A DNA stretch of 64,000 nt from Anniella stebbinsi (GCA_029215795.1 JARDYH010000005.1:165813814-165877813); one strand, 5' to 3'. Positions 37,975-49,129 are shown, counted from the stretch's first letter. Notes: generated by a model from the sequence alone, not told the origin. Translations and numbers: made by a program.

Positions 37975-40121
37975 ATGGCGCAGACTGTGCTCTTCAAACA
38001 TTGTTCGAGGTGCTGGGCGAAGCTCGCCCTCACGGATGGGCACTCCCTGTGTTTGACTTGTTTGGGTGAATCCCATATTGTTGAAGCTTGTGCTCTAGGC
38101 AGACAAGACGCAACCGGGCAGACCGTTTGAGAAGCCTCCTTTGGAGTAAAGCCTTGGCGGTAGTAGATTCGCCTCAACGGGCTATGGAGTCAGCAGCCTC
38201 TACTTCTGGGGAGCGTGGGCAGTTGCCACTAAACCGCTCAAACCCAGCAACGCCTAGCTCCCCTTCTATTGAAGTTGCAGCTAAGAAGCACCCGAAAAAA
38301 GCAGCAAAATCCTCTCAGGATGAGAGCATGAAGTTAAAAAGGCCAAAGACAAAGGCTAGAGACAAGTCTTCTAGGCCAATAAAACCGAGTCAAAAATCTC
38401 AAAAGACTTCGATGCCGATAGTCTTGGTACCGATGTCGTTACCGACACAGCCACACTCGGCTTCGATACCGACCTCTCCGACTCCCTCGACGACGGCGTT
38501 AGTTTATCGGCAGCCTTCCCCGGTACCTAGCGAGTCGATACTGACAGGCATCCTCTCTCAACTCTCACCTCATTCTCAAGCGGCGTCATCACCGATCCCG
38601 GCTACCTCGGTACCACTTCTCACATCGGTACCGCTACTGCTGCCAGTGGAGACCACTTCCGATGTGGAGTTTCTCGATCCCGATCTCATTGAACAGCATC
38701 GAGCGGAAAGGGTTTTACATTCCCATTCTCCGACATCTCGAACATCGTGCTGTGGCTCCACCTGTCGCCATTCTCGCTCGCATTCCCGTGACTGGGATAG
38801 ATACTCCGATCGTTCAGGGCACTCTTCACGATCCAACTTGCCTCCTCGTTACCGCACCGTACCTCGATACCGATACGCCTTTGATCCCTATACCAGAGAA
38901 TGTTTGGATGATCGCTTCCCTGCGCCACCGTTACCGCCTCGCCAACCGCCTACTGCAACGGTAACGGCTCCTCCTCGACATCTACCAGATGCTACAATCA
39001 CGGCTCCATGTCGAAGATCCTCGGTACCGGAGCGTCAACATGAGGTGCCTACTCCATCCTCACCTCAGTCGCCGGAAGACTATACGTCTGATACATCTTC
39101 CGTGGCGTCGCCGGCTCCATCGGTACCGTCTCCTACTGAGGGTGTCGGTACCACCGACTGTGCATCTCTATCCATGGAACTTGGAAATTTTCCAGAGCAG
39201 ATGCTACGCATGGCTCAGTCACTCGGTATCGAGCACCATCAACCACAGGAGAGCGTGGAGGATCGTATTTTTGAGGTTATGTATACGGAGCCATCACCTC
39301 AGCTTACTCTTCCCATGGTGCCCACCTTACTGAAAACAGTCCAACAGTCCTGGTCCAACCCTTCTACTATGGGTCCAACGTCTAAGCGCCTTGATGCACT
39401 CTACAAAGTAAAGGAGTCTGACGCACCCTTCTTATGCGTCCATCCCAAGCCTAACTCTATCGTCGTTGAGGCCTCACAAGGGAGGTCCAACAAGAGCCAT
39501 TCGGCCCCAACTGACAAGGAGGGACGGAAACTGGACTCTTTTGGATGTAAGATCTATTCATCAGCGGCCTTAGGGATAAAAGTTGCAAACTACCAGGCCA
39601 TGATGGCGCGTTACCAACTCTTCCTGTGGGAAAAGATGTCTTCTCTCATGAATTCGCTGCTAGAGGACCAACAAGAGCTTGCTAGAGTGTTTCATGCAGA
39701 AGCAGTTCGGCTTTCCAAACAGGAACTCACGACTTCTCGCCACCAGACTGACTGTGCTGCTAAAGCTATGGTGGGCGCAGTGGCTCTGCGATGCCACGCT
39801 TGGCTCAGATCTGCCACTCTTCCACAGGAAACGAGGAGTAGGATTGAGGACCTCCCCTTTGACGGAGAAAGTCTTTTTAATTCAACCACCGACACGGCAA
39901 TGGATACAATCCATAAAGCGAAGGTGACAGCGAGGAAAATGGGTTTCAGCCCTCTTCCGCAACCTGCATATCGTCCTCGGAACCAACCGAGGCAACCTCA
40001 GGAACGTGCCCAACGTTACCAACCATCTCAATCTGCCACTTCTTACCAGCAAAAGAAGCCGGCATCGCGTTTTAGGCAGCCCCGCAACAGGCAGGACTCT
40101 GTGCCGAAACGTCGCCTTTGA
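37975..40121 (+). pseudogene. DIRS gag-like protein, one frameshift
   Basis: The reading frame starts at ATG 37975 (MAQTVLFKHCSRCWAKL). Its N-terminus has CSRC, DGH, CLTC, LGESH and a final Cys, a zinc-binding arrangement typical of vertebrate DIRS gag. A frameshift near 38080-38090 moves the frame to the long ORF 38088-40121, which continues CSRQTRRNRADRLRSLLW. The remainder is Pro/Ser/Arg-rich with Lys-rich stretches, then a more conserved region (about 39150-39950) and an Arg/Gln-rich tail. The presumed role is to package element RNA. The long ORF reported from 38088 is therefore 5' truncated. Confidence 0.75.
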
Positions 40122-40147
40122 CTTTGCCCAAGTCCCTCTTAGGCTAT

Positions 40148-40965
40148 GGACATTTGGCAACATCCTTCGGCAATTTCATCATGCTTGGGCCTCCATCACT
40201 ACAGACCTCTGGGTCCTGGACATCATCAACAATGGCTACAAGATAGAGTTTCAAGCCCTCCCTCCTATTGGCACCATAAAGATAACTCCGCCTTCGGAAA
40301 TCCCTCCTGCAAAAAGGAGCAATCACAAGAGTACTGTCGTCACATCTAGAGACGGGCTTCTATTCTCGATACTTTACGGTCCCAAAAAAGGACAGGGGAC
40401 TTCGCCCTATTATGGATCTCAGGGCACTCAACAAATTCATTAGAACAAAGAAGTTCCGCATGGTTACGCTTGCGATCATTCTACCCCTGCTCAAAAAAGG
40501 CCAGTGGTTTACTCTGATAGACCTAAAAGACACGTATTTTCATATTGCAATCCATCCTTCCCATCGGAAATACCTCAGATTTGTGATAGGCCATCAAGCT
40601 TATCAGTTCGCCGTTCTCCCCTTTGGATTAAAGATAGCCCCCAGAGTTTTTACAAAGTGCATGGGAGCGGTTTGTGCTCACCTAAGGTCCATGGGCATAG
40701 AACTCTACCCTTACCTGGACAATTAGTTGATAGTATCCCCCTCCAGAGTCCAAGCCTCCAGGGATGTACAGTCGGTGAACTCGACCCTTCAATCTCTGGG
40801 CCTGCAAATAAACATGGAGAAATCCATCTTTCAACCGTCCCAATCTATTCAGTTTATAGGAGTCCACCTAGACTCGACAGTGGGACGAGCTTTCCTCCCA
40901 CGAGACAGAGCGATTATACTGCGCGATCTCGCCTACAGCACAAATCTCACACATCAGCCCTCACC
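40148..40965 (+). pseudogene. DIRS reverse transcriptase, broken
   Basis: The N-terminal part (FHHAWASITTDLWVLDIINN) is in one frame at about 40170-40330. After a shift the core is in another frame: GLRPIMDLRALNKF, motif A LIDLKDTYFHI, LPFGLKIAPRVFT, then the catalytic box reads YLDN followed by TAG (40724-40726) where YLDD is expected. Downstream RT sequence (QSLGLQINMEKS..QFIGVHLDS) continues to about 40965. The changed Asp and the stop would each abolish activity. Confidence 0.85.
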
Positions 40966-41560
40966 ATCCTGAGACTATTGGGCCTTATGGCAGCTTCAGT
41001 ATTCGTGGTCCGTTGGGCAAGACTACATATGCGTCCGCTACAACAACTTTTGCTGCGGGAGTTCGTTCCCACGTTAAACCCACGCAAGGTCATACTTCCT
41101 GTCCCCCAGTCAGTACAAACCTCTCTAAGCTGGTGGTCGACCCTAGCCAACATTTCGCAGGGAATGCCGTTTGTGAGTCGCGGGCCATCTCGCAGAGTTA
41201 CAACAGATGCATCCTTGAAGGGCTGGGGAGCCCACTGTGGCGACCTCATCATCCAAGGAAGATGGTCACCTTCGGAGAGACACCTTCATATAAACATGTT
41301 GGAACTCCTTGCAGTGAAAAGAGCGCTGCACGCGTTCCAGGCTTACCTAAACAGCCATCACGTTCAGATTCTCTCAGACAATACCACAGTTGTCTGGTAT
41401 CTGAACAAGGAGGGAGGAACTCGATCTCCCCCCCCCCCCCCCCCACGGCTAACCATGGACATCCTCCTTTGGACTATCCCAAAGCGGATACACATCTCAG
41501 CTCTCCACATTGCAGGCATGGACAATGTACGGGCGGATACCCTCAGCCGAACTTTCCAAG
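40966..41560 (+). pseudogene. DIRS RNase H domain
   Basis: After a frameshift at about 40950-40970 the frame reads LTILRLLGLMAASVFVVRWA, then RVTTDASLKGWGAH (first Asp), INMLELLAVKRAL (Glu), VQILSDNTTVVWYLN (Asp) and NVRADTLSR (last Asp), a complete RNase H catalytic set. A 17-C run at 41428-41444 inserts a short polyproline after KEGGT and probably marks slippage. Confidence 0.8.
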
Positions 41561-41930
41561 ACACACACGAGTGGCAGCTGTCCCCAAGGGTTCTGAGACG
41601 CCTCTTTGCTCTATGGGGCATTCCAGACATCGATCTTTTTGCCACTCAGGACAATGCAGTCTGTCCTGCCTACTGCTCCAGGGCAGGGATAGGCATCGCC
41701 TCTCTCGGAGACGTCTTCACGTTGGATTGGTCCCAGGGTCTACTCTACATGTTTCCCCCCTTCCCTCTCATCGGTCTGGTCGTGACACGACTTCAACGGT
41801 ACGGGACAGATGCTATACTGATAAGCTCCGTGGTGGCCCAGACAGGCATGGTTTGCCCCCCTTCTCCGGCTTGCACGATACTAGACTTGGCGTCTCCCAA
41901 CTACGCAAGACCTCCTGTCCAAGAACAACG
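41561..41930 (+). pseudogene. DIRS methyltransferase-like domain
   Basis: The same frame continues with DIDLFATQDNAVCPAYCSR, GDVFTLDWSQGLLYMFPPFPL and LQRYGTDAILISSVV. This matches the adenine-methyltransferase-like region found between RNase H and recombinase in many DIRS elements. Its biochemical role is unknown, and here it shows no motif that proves catalysis. Confidence 0.65.
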
Positions 41931-41989
41931 GCAAGATACTCCACCCGGACCTTCGAACCCTGAACCTCATGGCATGAAGAATCTGTCCC

Positions 41990-43021
41990 GATGGCAGAAT
42001 TTAGTTATCCCATCTGAGATCAAATCCATTTTCGAGGCAGCCAGAAAGCTCTCGACCATGATGTCGTATCAAAGGAAGTGGGAGAGGTTCCAAAACTTTG
42101 CTAGAGATAATGGCTTTGACTATTATTCAGGGCCCATACTCGGGGTCATTAAATTTCTTTACTACCTGCATGCTGCTAGCCTAAAGACCACATCTATCAG
42201 AGTTTATTTAGCCGCCATCTCGGTGCACCACAACTTGGTGGACGGCTTCTCTGAATTTACGCATCCACTTTCTAAAACTTTTCTAAAGGGGCTACATAAT
42301 ACGTTCCCTCCATTTTGCCCTTTGGTGCCACAATGGAGCTTGTCTATAGTTTTAAGAGTGTTAACCACTAAACCGTTTGAGCCCCTACCTACTACTAATA
42401 TTCGTCTCCTGACATTGAAAACAATTTTTCTGGTGGCTATAACGTCCGCAAGGTGAGCATCCAAACTCGCTGCTTTAATCATAGATCCCCCTTACACCCA
42501 GTTTTTTCGGGACAAAGTTGTTTTACGAACTGGTCCGTCATTTACTCCCAAAGTTGTCTCCAGTTTCCACATCAATCAAGACATTGTCTTGCCTACATTC
42601 TTCAAAGCTTCGTCGGATCCACTATGCTCCACGTTACACGCTTTGGACGTTAGACAAGCTTTAGCCTTCTATAAATCCAGGACGGAATCATTTCGCAAGT
42701 CCAGACAGCTGTTTGTCTGCTATGGCGGAAAGAACAAGGGCTTATCTGTTTCCTCCCAGCGTTTATCCAGCTGGATTGTAGACACAATTAAGTTAGCCTA
42801 CCAAGTCGTGGGTAAGGAACCTCCACTATCAGTTTTCGGCACACTCCACAAGAGGGCAAGCAACCTCCACTGCTCTGCTACGTGGAGTCTCGGTCCCTGA
42901 CCTGTGTAAGGCTGCAACCTGGTCTAATGCTTCCACTTTCATAAAACATTACAAGTTGGACGTCAGGGCCAGACAGGACTGCTCCTTTGGCAGAACAGTA
43001 CTTTCGTCAATATGCCAGTGA
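41990..43021 (+). pseudogene. DIRS tyrosine recombinase, disrupted
   Basis: The SAM-like N-terminal part (MMSYQRKWERFQNFARDNGF.., SIRVYLAAISVHHN) runs to ITSAR followed by TGA (42454-42456), which sits in the conserved SARR.ASEL box of the first catalytic Arg. The frame then continues to about 42830, shifts once, and encodes AHSTRG (HxxR, 42842-42853) and HYKLD (nucleophile Tyr, 42950-42952), ending at TGA 43019-43021. All R-H-R-Y positions except the first Arg box are recognisable. Integration activity is lost. Confidence 0.85.
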
Positions 43022-43071
43022 CTGACTGACCAGCGTGACTACCCTCCTCCGGTAAGTTTGCTTGTTATACG

Positions 43072-43165
43072 CCCATATGTGTGATGCACAGAGACCACAA
43101 AGAAGAAATGCAGGTTGCTTACCTGTAACCATAGTTCTTCGAGTGGTCATCTGTGCAGTCACACA
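43072..43165 (+). repeat. DIRS internal complementary region
   Basis: 43072-43107 is the reverse complement of the left outer end (37630-37665). 43108-43165 is the reverse complement of the right outer end (about 43436-43494). The two parts abut, as expected for the template that joins the ends into a circle during DIRS replication. Confidence 0.9.
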
Positions 43166-43311
43166 ACCAACCCACCATCCCCTCTTGGCATCGCTTTGTG
43201 ATTGTCAGGATGATTTCCGAGCACACTCATAAATTGATAGTTTTACGTTGTGTGCTATTATATTTTTATATTCCATTAATTTACCTTAGTAACGAGGCCA
43301 AGCGGTCTCAT

Positions 43312-43494
43312 AGAACTGAGGTAAGCGGGAACCCGGAGCATGCGCGGTAGGACGGTGGGGGGAGGGGTTCCCTCCTAAAATCTAAGCTAGCTAATGAAGT
43401 TTCCCAAAGCGGGCTCGGCGTCGGCGCGAGCCCATATGTGTGACTGCACAGATGACCACTCGAAGAACTACGGTTACAGGTAAGCAACCTGCAT
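43312..43494 (-). repeat. DIRS right inverted terminal repeat with outer extension
   Basis: The reverse complement of 37630-37782 runs from 43312. The outer about 25 bases (GTTACAGGTAAGCAACCTGCAT) have no partner in the left repeat but are represented in the internal complementary region. Confidence 0.9.
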
Positions 43495-44561
43495 ATTTTG
43501 TACTGGAACCCCGTGCTCCCCTTGACTGCTGGAGTAACCCATCGAAGCCTTTCTCTCTGCTTTACTTTTGATCTCACAGCCTCTTGTCTGAAGATCCTTT
43601 GTTTCCTTCTTGTCGCTGGGACCACCTTTTCAACCATTGTTCCATCACAGGATTCTTTCAAAGTAATCATCCTTTGATATCCTTTATATTTGTTGTCCAA
43701 AACGCCTTTAACGTCATTAGACACTTGTTTTGTAGTAATGTCCAAGTTGTTTTCTTTCTTGAGTTTTTACTCATTCTACTTCTTTGTCTTCTTCTGCTAT
43801 CTTTATCCCCCGTACTTCCCATTTCGCTGCAGTATGATCCAATTTATCACATAATTGTTGAGCACATTTTTGCATTAATAATTGTAAATCTTGAATTCCT
43901 GTCATTATTTCCACAAAGTCATTTGTTTCTCTTCTGATGTTTCCCATTACGAAAGCCTTTATATCTCTATGTTCTATATCTCCGCCGCTTCTGGAGCTTA
44001 ATTCTCTCAAAACGGAAGAGGCGATTCTCTATAATCCAAGTCTCTTTTCCTATTTGTTTCTTATCCCCTTTTTTAGTTCATACGTAAATTCTTTAAACAA
44101 AGATATCCATCTGCAATCCCTTCATATCTTCAAGTCTTTTTTCTGTTTTTTAAAAAAGATCTTTCTTACACAAAGGGTAAAATGACTCAGGGTTTGTTTT
44201 CTTTATTTTTCGCAGGATCAGTTGTTATGACTAATTGATTTTGTTGCAGTGAAAGTACCCCCTCCTCACTAGATGTTACCCTTCTTGGGGAGTGAATGCC
44301 CAGCCGGGTCCGGAACGGTTCGTGAGCGTTGGACGCCTGCATCTCCACCCTCTTCTGCTGTCTCTCCGACGAAGTTTCCACTCCGGCTTCGTTACCGCAT
44401 CAAAGAGTTTACGAGATGCCTAAAGGCTGCTCATTGCATTCCCCTTTAATCTGGGGAAATTAACCCCATCTGGGATCCCCCAGACGGCACCCAAGCTGTC
44501 CCGTTCTGCGGAGCTCGCAACTTGCGGCCCAACCTTTCATTGCATTCACCGGAAGTCCCCT
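43495..44561 (-). mobile_element. 5' part of the L1-like ORF1-only element, reverse orientation
   Basis: Minus-strand frames include METSSERQQKRVEMQASNAH (44381-) and MRELSSRSGGDIEHRD, then NDFVEIMTGIQDLQLLMQK (44010-43771), a helical stretch like the L1 ORF1 coiled coil. 43745 onward continues into the DIRS junction. With 37025-37629 it makes about 1.67 kb. ORF1-like sequence and tail but no ORF2 suggest a half-L1 (HAL1-type) element. Confidence 0.5.
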
Positions 44562-44578
44562 ATAGAACTGAATTTCTT
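44562..44578. repeat. Right target-site duplication of the L1-like insertion
   Basis: ATAGAACTGAATTTCTT, 16 of 17 identical to 37008-37024. Confidence 0.7.
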
Positions 44579-44804
44579 GATAAGTGCTTATTCAGCAGTT
44601 TCACGCTTGAGTCTCTCACTGAAATTCCTTTTGTTGAACCATGTCCAATGGTAGATCGAGCATCTTGATTGGCTGAAACGTTTGCCTATTAGTTTGTGAA
44701 TATTGCTTTCTTTCCTTCTTTCTTGTGTTTTCGAAAGTTAAAACTAGTATTCCATGGTCTACAGTAGAGTTGGAAGGGAAACTCATTCTCAAAGGAACAG
44801 AAAA

Positions 44805-45258
44805 CCACTAAATGTTCAGAAGAAAGTTACGAGGATGATCAGAGGTCTGGAAACAAAGGCCTATGAGGAGAGACTGAAAGAACTGGGCATGTTTAGCCTG
44901 GAGAAGAGAAAGTTGAGTGGAGACATGATAACACTCTTCAAATACTTGAAAGGTTGTCACACAGAGTAGGGCCAGGATTTCTTCTCGATCATCCCCGAGT
45001 GCGAGACACGGAATAATGGGCTCAAGATACAGGAAGCCATATTCCAGCTGGCCATCAGGAAAAACTTCCTGACAGTTAGAGCAGTATGACAATAGAACCA
45101 ATTACCTAGGGAGATCCTGGGCTCTCCCACACTAGCGGCATTCAAGAGGCGCCTGGACAACCATCTGTCAGGGATGCTTTAAGGTGGATTCCTGCATTGA
45201 GCAGGGGGTTGGACTCGATGGCCTTATAGACTCTTTCCAACTATACTATTCCATGTGA
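44805..45258 (+). mobile_element. CR1 LINE 3' end
   Basis: Encodes [20 protein letters not shown] and [21 protein letters not shown], then a 3' UTR ending in GGACTCGATGGCCTTATAGACTCTTTCCAACTATACTATTCCATG, the typical CR1 terminus. Confidence 0.85.
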
Positions 45259-45507
45259 TGCTTTCCTCTTTTTTTGTGTTGAGGTGCAAAGCAGAGTATG
45301 AAATAATAATCAAGATTATAATGCGGAGTCCGGGGCCAATGTTTACTGACATTAGGGGTGTGCACGGACCCCCCGGATCGGATCGGGACCCGGATCGGGA
45401 CCTCCAATTTTGTCCCGGACCGGTTCGGACAAAATCGGAGGCCCCCCGGACCGGATCGAGTCCGATCCCGATCCAAAAATCGGAAATTTTTGGATCGGCC
45501 GCCATTT

Positions 45508-45558
45508 TTTTCCCCATAGACTTGCATTGCAATGCAAGTCTATGAGGAAAAAATGGCG
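45508..45558. repeat. Short perfect-stem palindrome in the hAT element
   Basis: GACTTGCATTGCAATGCAAGTC with further matching T/A and CCAT arms makes a roughly 50-bp near-palindrome close to the left end. Confidence 0.7.
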
Positions 45559-45739
45559 GCGGGTGGGTAAGGGGGGGCCTAACTCCCTCCCCCCCCCCGG
45601 GGCCGTCCGCTGTGGACGGCCCCGGCAGGTAAACCCCCTCCCCCGCGCTCCCTACCCCCCCTGGGGCCGCCTGCTTCCATCCGCTGGCGCCCGCGGGCGC
45701 CAGCGGATAGAAGCGGACGGCTCCGGGGGGGGGGTAAGC

Positions 45740-46932
45740 CCCCTTCCCCGCCACTTACCTTCTCGGCACGTCCGGCGCCGGCGGCTACTACCAGCGGGCT
45801 CCGCGGCCTACTCTCGAGTAGCGCGCCGGGTGATGACATCACCCGGCGCGCCACCCTGGAGCAGGCCGCGGAGCCTGCTGGTAGTAGTAGGCGCCGGCGC
45901 CGGACGGGAGCCGCCGGGCCGGAAAGGTAAGGGCCCCCCTCCCCCCTCCGCGCGCCCCCTCCTCCCCCCTCCCCCCTCCGCGCGCCCCCTCCTCCCCTCC
46001 ACGCACCCCCTCCTTACCTTTCCGGCCCGGCGGCTCCCGTCCGGCGCCGGCGCCTACTACTTCCAGCAGGCTCCGCGGCCTGCTCTAGAGTAGCGCGCCG
46101 GGTGATGACATCACCCGGCGCGCCATCCTAGAGCAGGCCGCGGAGCCTGCTGGGAATAGTAGGCGCCGGCGCCGGACGGGAGCCGCCGGGCCGGAAAGGT
46201 AAGGGCCCCCCTCCCCCCTCCGCGCGCCCCCTCCTCCCCTCCACGCACCCCCTCCTTACCTTTCCGGCCCGGCGGCTCCCGTCCGGCGCCGGCGCCTACT
46301 ACTTCCAGCAGGCTCCGCGGCCTGCTCTAGAGTAGCGCGCCGGGTGATGACATCACCCGGCGCGCCATCCTAGAGCAGGCCGCGGAGCCTGCTGGGAATA
46401 GTAGGCGCCGGCGCCGGACGGGAGCCGCCGGGCCGGAAAGGTAAGGGCCCCCCTCCCCCCTCCGCGCGCCCCCTCCTCCCCTCCACGCACCCCCTCCTTA
46501 CCTTTCCGGCCCGGCGGCTCCCGTCCGGCGCCGGCGCCTACTACTACCAGCAGGCTCCGCGGCCTGCTCTAGAGTAGCGCGCCGGGTGATGACATCACCC
46601 GGCGCGCCACCCTAGAGCAGGCCGCGGAGCCTGCTGGGAATAGTAGGCGCCGGCGCCGGACGGGAGCCGCCGGGCCGGAAAGGTAAGGGCCCCCCTCCCC
46701 CCTCCCCCCTCCGCGCGCCCCCTCCTCCCCTCCACGCACCCCCTCCTTACCTTCCCGGCCCGGTGGCTCCCGTCCGGCGCCGGCGCCTACTACTACCAGC
46801 AGGCTCCGCGGCCTGCTCTAGAGTAGCGCGCCGGGTGATGACATCACCCGGCGCGCCACCCTAGAGCAGGCCGCGGAGCCTGCTAGTAGTAGTAGGCGCC
46901 GGCGCCGGACGGGAGCCACCGGGCCGAGAAGG
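45740..46932. repeat. Tandem array of five palindromic GC-rich units in the hAT element
   Basis: The junction GTAAGGGCC recurs at 45927, 46199 and 46441 and (shifted) 46683, then GTAAGTGCC at 46932, giving periods of 272, 242, 242 and 249 bp. Each unit centres on GCGCGCCGGGTGATGACATC and its complement (first at 45821-45852) inside long inverted arms. The second and third periods differ at only about two positions, so amplification was recent. Confidence 0.85.
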
Positions 46933-47191
46933 TAAGTGCCCCCCTCCTCCCCCCCCCCGCTGTCCACTTTCATCGGCGGGCGCCCGCTGGCGCCCGCCAA
47001 TGGAAGCGGCGGTGGGCGCCAGTGGGCGCCCGCCGATCCGCCGAACCGGTTCGGAGCTTTTTCGGACCGGTTCGGATTGGATCGGCCGATCCAGCTGCGG
47101 GATCGGAAATCGGATAATTTATCCGATTTCCCACTGGACCGGACTCGGATCGTGGATCGGGTCCGATCCAGTGCACATCCCTAACTGACAT

Positions 47192-48030
47192 GTACCTCAG
47201 AAATTGGTCAACAAAATGTTGACTGGGTTCAAACAACATGATAACCAACGGTGGGTTAATTAGTCAACTGTTGGTATTTAACCCACCGATTATGGTGTTG
47301 TGTGGAGGGCATCGCTGATTATTTCCTTGGCCACAGTTGGTTATTTTGTCAGCCACAGAGTCGAAGAGCAGTCGAAGTGGCAGCTGCCGCTCTAGTCCAG
47401 CCAGCAGGATAGCTTTTTGGCAGCAATGGCTGATGGGATACTAGCGGGAGGAATGAAGGGGGGAGAGAGGGCGGGGGATGAGTGAGTCAACTCGGCATAA
47501 ACTAATAGTCAGCTCTGATCCTAACCCACACCATGGTTCATTAATATCATGTTGTGTGGGGAGTACCCCCTTGATAAACAACTGTGGAGTTGATTATTAC
47601 CCCACCATGTTATCTGAATGCAGCCAATGTCGATACCCCACAAAATGTATCAACAGTCCAGTTGGAAACATTGGCAAATTCACTGTTTTTCACAAATATA
47701 CAGAAGATTCTCAGCTCCTTTTAAATATAATACCTTGGGTCTCTCCCCTAATCCAGTAGGAGCCATCGGTACTGAGACAGAATAGTCAGGTTTTCTCTAA
47801 GCTGGGAATGTCTGGATGGCAACCGCTTCCCGACACTGATGTTACATCCACCAGGTAGATTGCCTGGGCCTTCTCTCTATGCAATCTGACTCTGCCCCTT
47901 CTTCTGTTATAGCTGCCATCTGGTATAAGGTCTTTTTGTCCTTGCTGCACATAGTAGGAGGCAGCACTCTCCTGTTTGGCATTTGCTGGCGTCCACCTGT
48001 TCATTAAGAAATTCAGTCATGTGCCTCTTG
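47192..48030. other. Nothing recognised
   Basis: No credible coding region. Short ORFs (47478-47759, 47786-48004) lack family signatures. Part may be older L1 sequence. Confidence 0.35.
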
Positions 48031-48039
48031 TCTGAGAAC

Positions 48040-49000
48040 TGTAGAATGGGTATGTTGTCAGGGCTTGGTTAAAGAAGGAGGCGGCTGTACAAAGATTGAC
48101 GAGCAAGGGGGATAGCAGGCATTCTTGTCTCACTCCTCACTGCCTATCAATTTTGGGTGGTAAAAGCCACCACATATCAATATTCTTTCTGTGGGAGTGG
48201 AATATTAACTTTTCATCCATGTGCATTTCCCCCCCTCAACCAAACTTTTCTATGGCTTCTAGCATAAATGTCCATTCTATCAATTCAAAGGCCTTTTCCA
48301 CATTCAAACGGAAATATTGATATGTAAGCAGCTTTAACTTTTTAGAATTATCATATTTTTAATATTCCATGACAATTGTCACCCTGAAATAAATCTGGTC
48401 TTAATTTTCTTAACCATAAGTTGCAGCAACAGCATTCACCCTTTCTGCTAACATGGTCACAAAACTTTCATAAACCATGATTAACACAAATATGGACCTA
48501 CATGACCTATATCATTTGTAAATCCCTACCATATCTATTTCTTTCCAAGACATATGTTTTACATATGTTATTATTACTTCACTGAATATTTTCATATGTC
48601 TTGGTCTCATTTTGAACAAGCTTATTACAATTGATTCTATCTGGGCCTGGTGATGTATCTGTTTTAAATTCCCTTTATAGTTTCTTCCAGCTCTTGGCAT
48701 GTAACTACAACTTCTAAATTTTCTCTTTGTACTTCCTGCAATCTGGGAATGGCAACGTTCCTCATGTAATGTAATATATCCTCAAGAGGTTCGATAGATT
48801 TATACAAATGCCCCCCATTACAAATTCCTCAATGATGCCATGATGATAATGCACTTGATCATTGTTTTTTGAAATCAGCATAGCTTCATATTATCTCTTT
48901 CAGTAGTTGCCAATATGTTTCTTGATTTGTTACTACATTGAAATATTTCTTATTGGAGAAATAGTCATGTTTTGGCTGCTAAATAGGCATTTAAAGGTGA
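48040..49000 (-). mobile_element. L1 LINE ORF2 fragment, reverse orientation
   Basis: The reverse strand near 48310-48240 reads NVEKAFELIEWTF.LEAIEKF, the L1 RT block. The rest matches 22380-23110, with which it shares order and spacing. Confidence 0.65.
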
Positions 49001-49129
49001 AATCCTAATATTGAGATAATAAAAAGTTCTACAGCATAGCTGGCTGTTGAACGCTGGGAGTTGTAGGATTTTGTCCTGTCCAACATGCATAGGATTGTTT
49101 TATAGCAGATTTCAATTAGTCCCTTGTTC

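Larger units (their letters stand above)
37630..43494 (+). mobile_element. DIRS-like tyrosine-recombinase retrotransposon
   Basis: About 5.87-kb element with inverted terminal repeats of roughly 155 bp (37630-37782 and 43312-43494) and an internal complementary region at 43072-43165, the hallmark of DIRS elements, which integrate a circular DNA with a tyrosine recombinase and make no target duplication. Gene order is gag, RT, RNase H, methyltransferase-like domain, tyrosine recombinase, all on the + strand. The ITRs differ at only a handful of positions, so it is fairly young, but every coding module has at least one lesion. Confidence 0.9.
45353..47183. mobile_element. Non-autonomous hAT-type transposon filled with GC-rich palindromes
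   Basis: The element opens TAGGGGTGTGCAC and closes GTGCACATCCCTA, 12 of 13 complementary, and is flanked by ACTGACAT on both sides (45345-45352 and 47184-47191). An 8-bp duplication with such termini is characteristic of hAT elements. Subterminal regions carry repeated GATCGG motifs. No transposase is encoded. The core has five palindromic units. Confidence 0.8.

Noticed and set aside
40504..40960. The first 150 codons of the 650-codon ORF starting at 40504 as a protein
   Set aside because: The real RT reads in another frame here. This stretch is only an open off-frame that joins the RNase H frame after the shift.
37630..43494. Crypton or Ngaro element
   Set aside because: RT and RNase H rule out Crypton. 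Inverted termini plus an internal complementary region fit DIRS, not the split direct repeats of Ngaro.
44805..45258. Protein-coding exon ([12 protein letters not shown]..)
   Set aside because: It is the conserved C-terminus of CR1 LINEs followed by the CR1 3' UTR.
45410..46093. 227-codon ORF in the GC-rich hAT element
   Set aside because: It crosses terminal repeats and palindromes, is Arg/Pro/Gly-rich by composition and has no domain.
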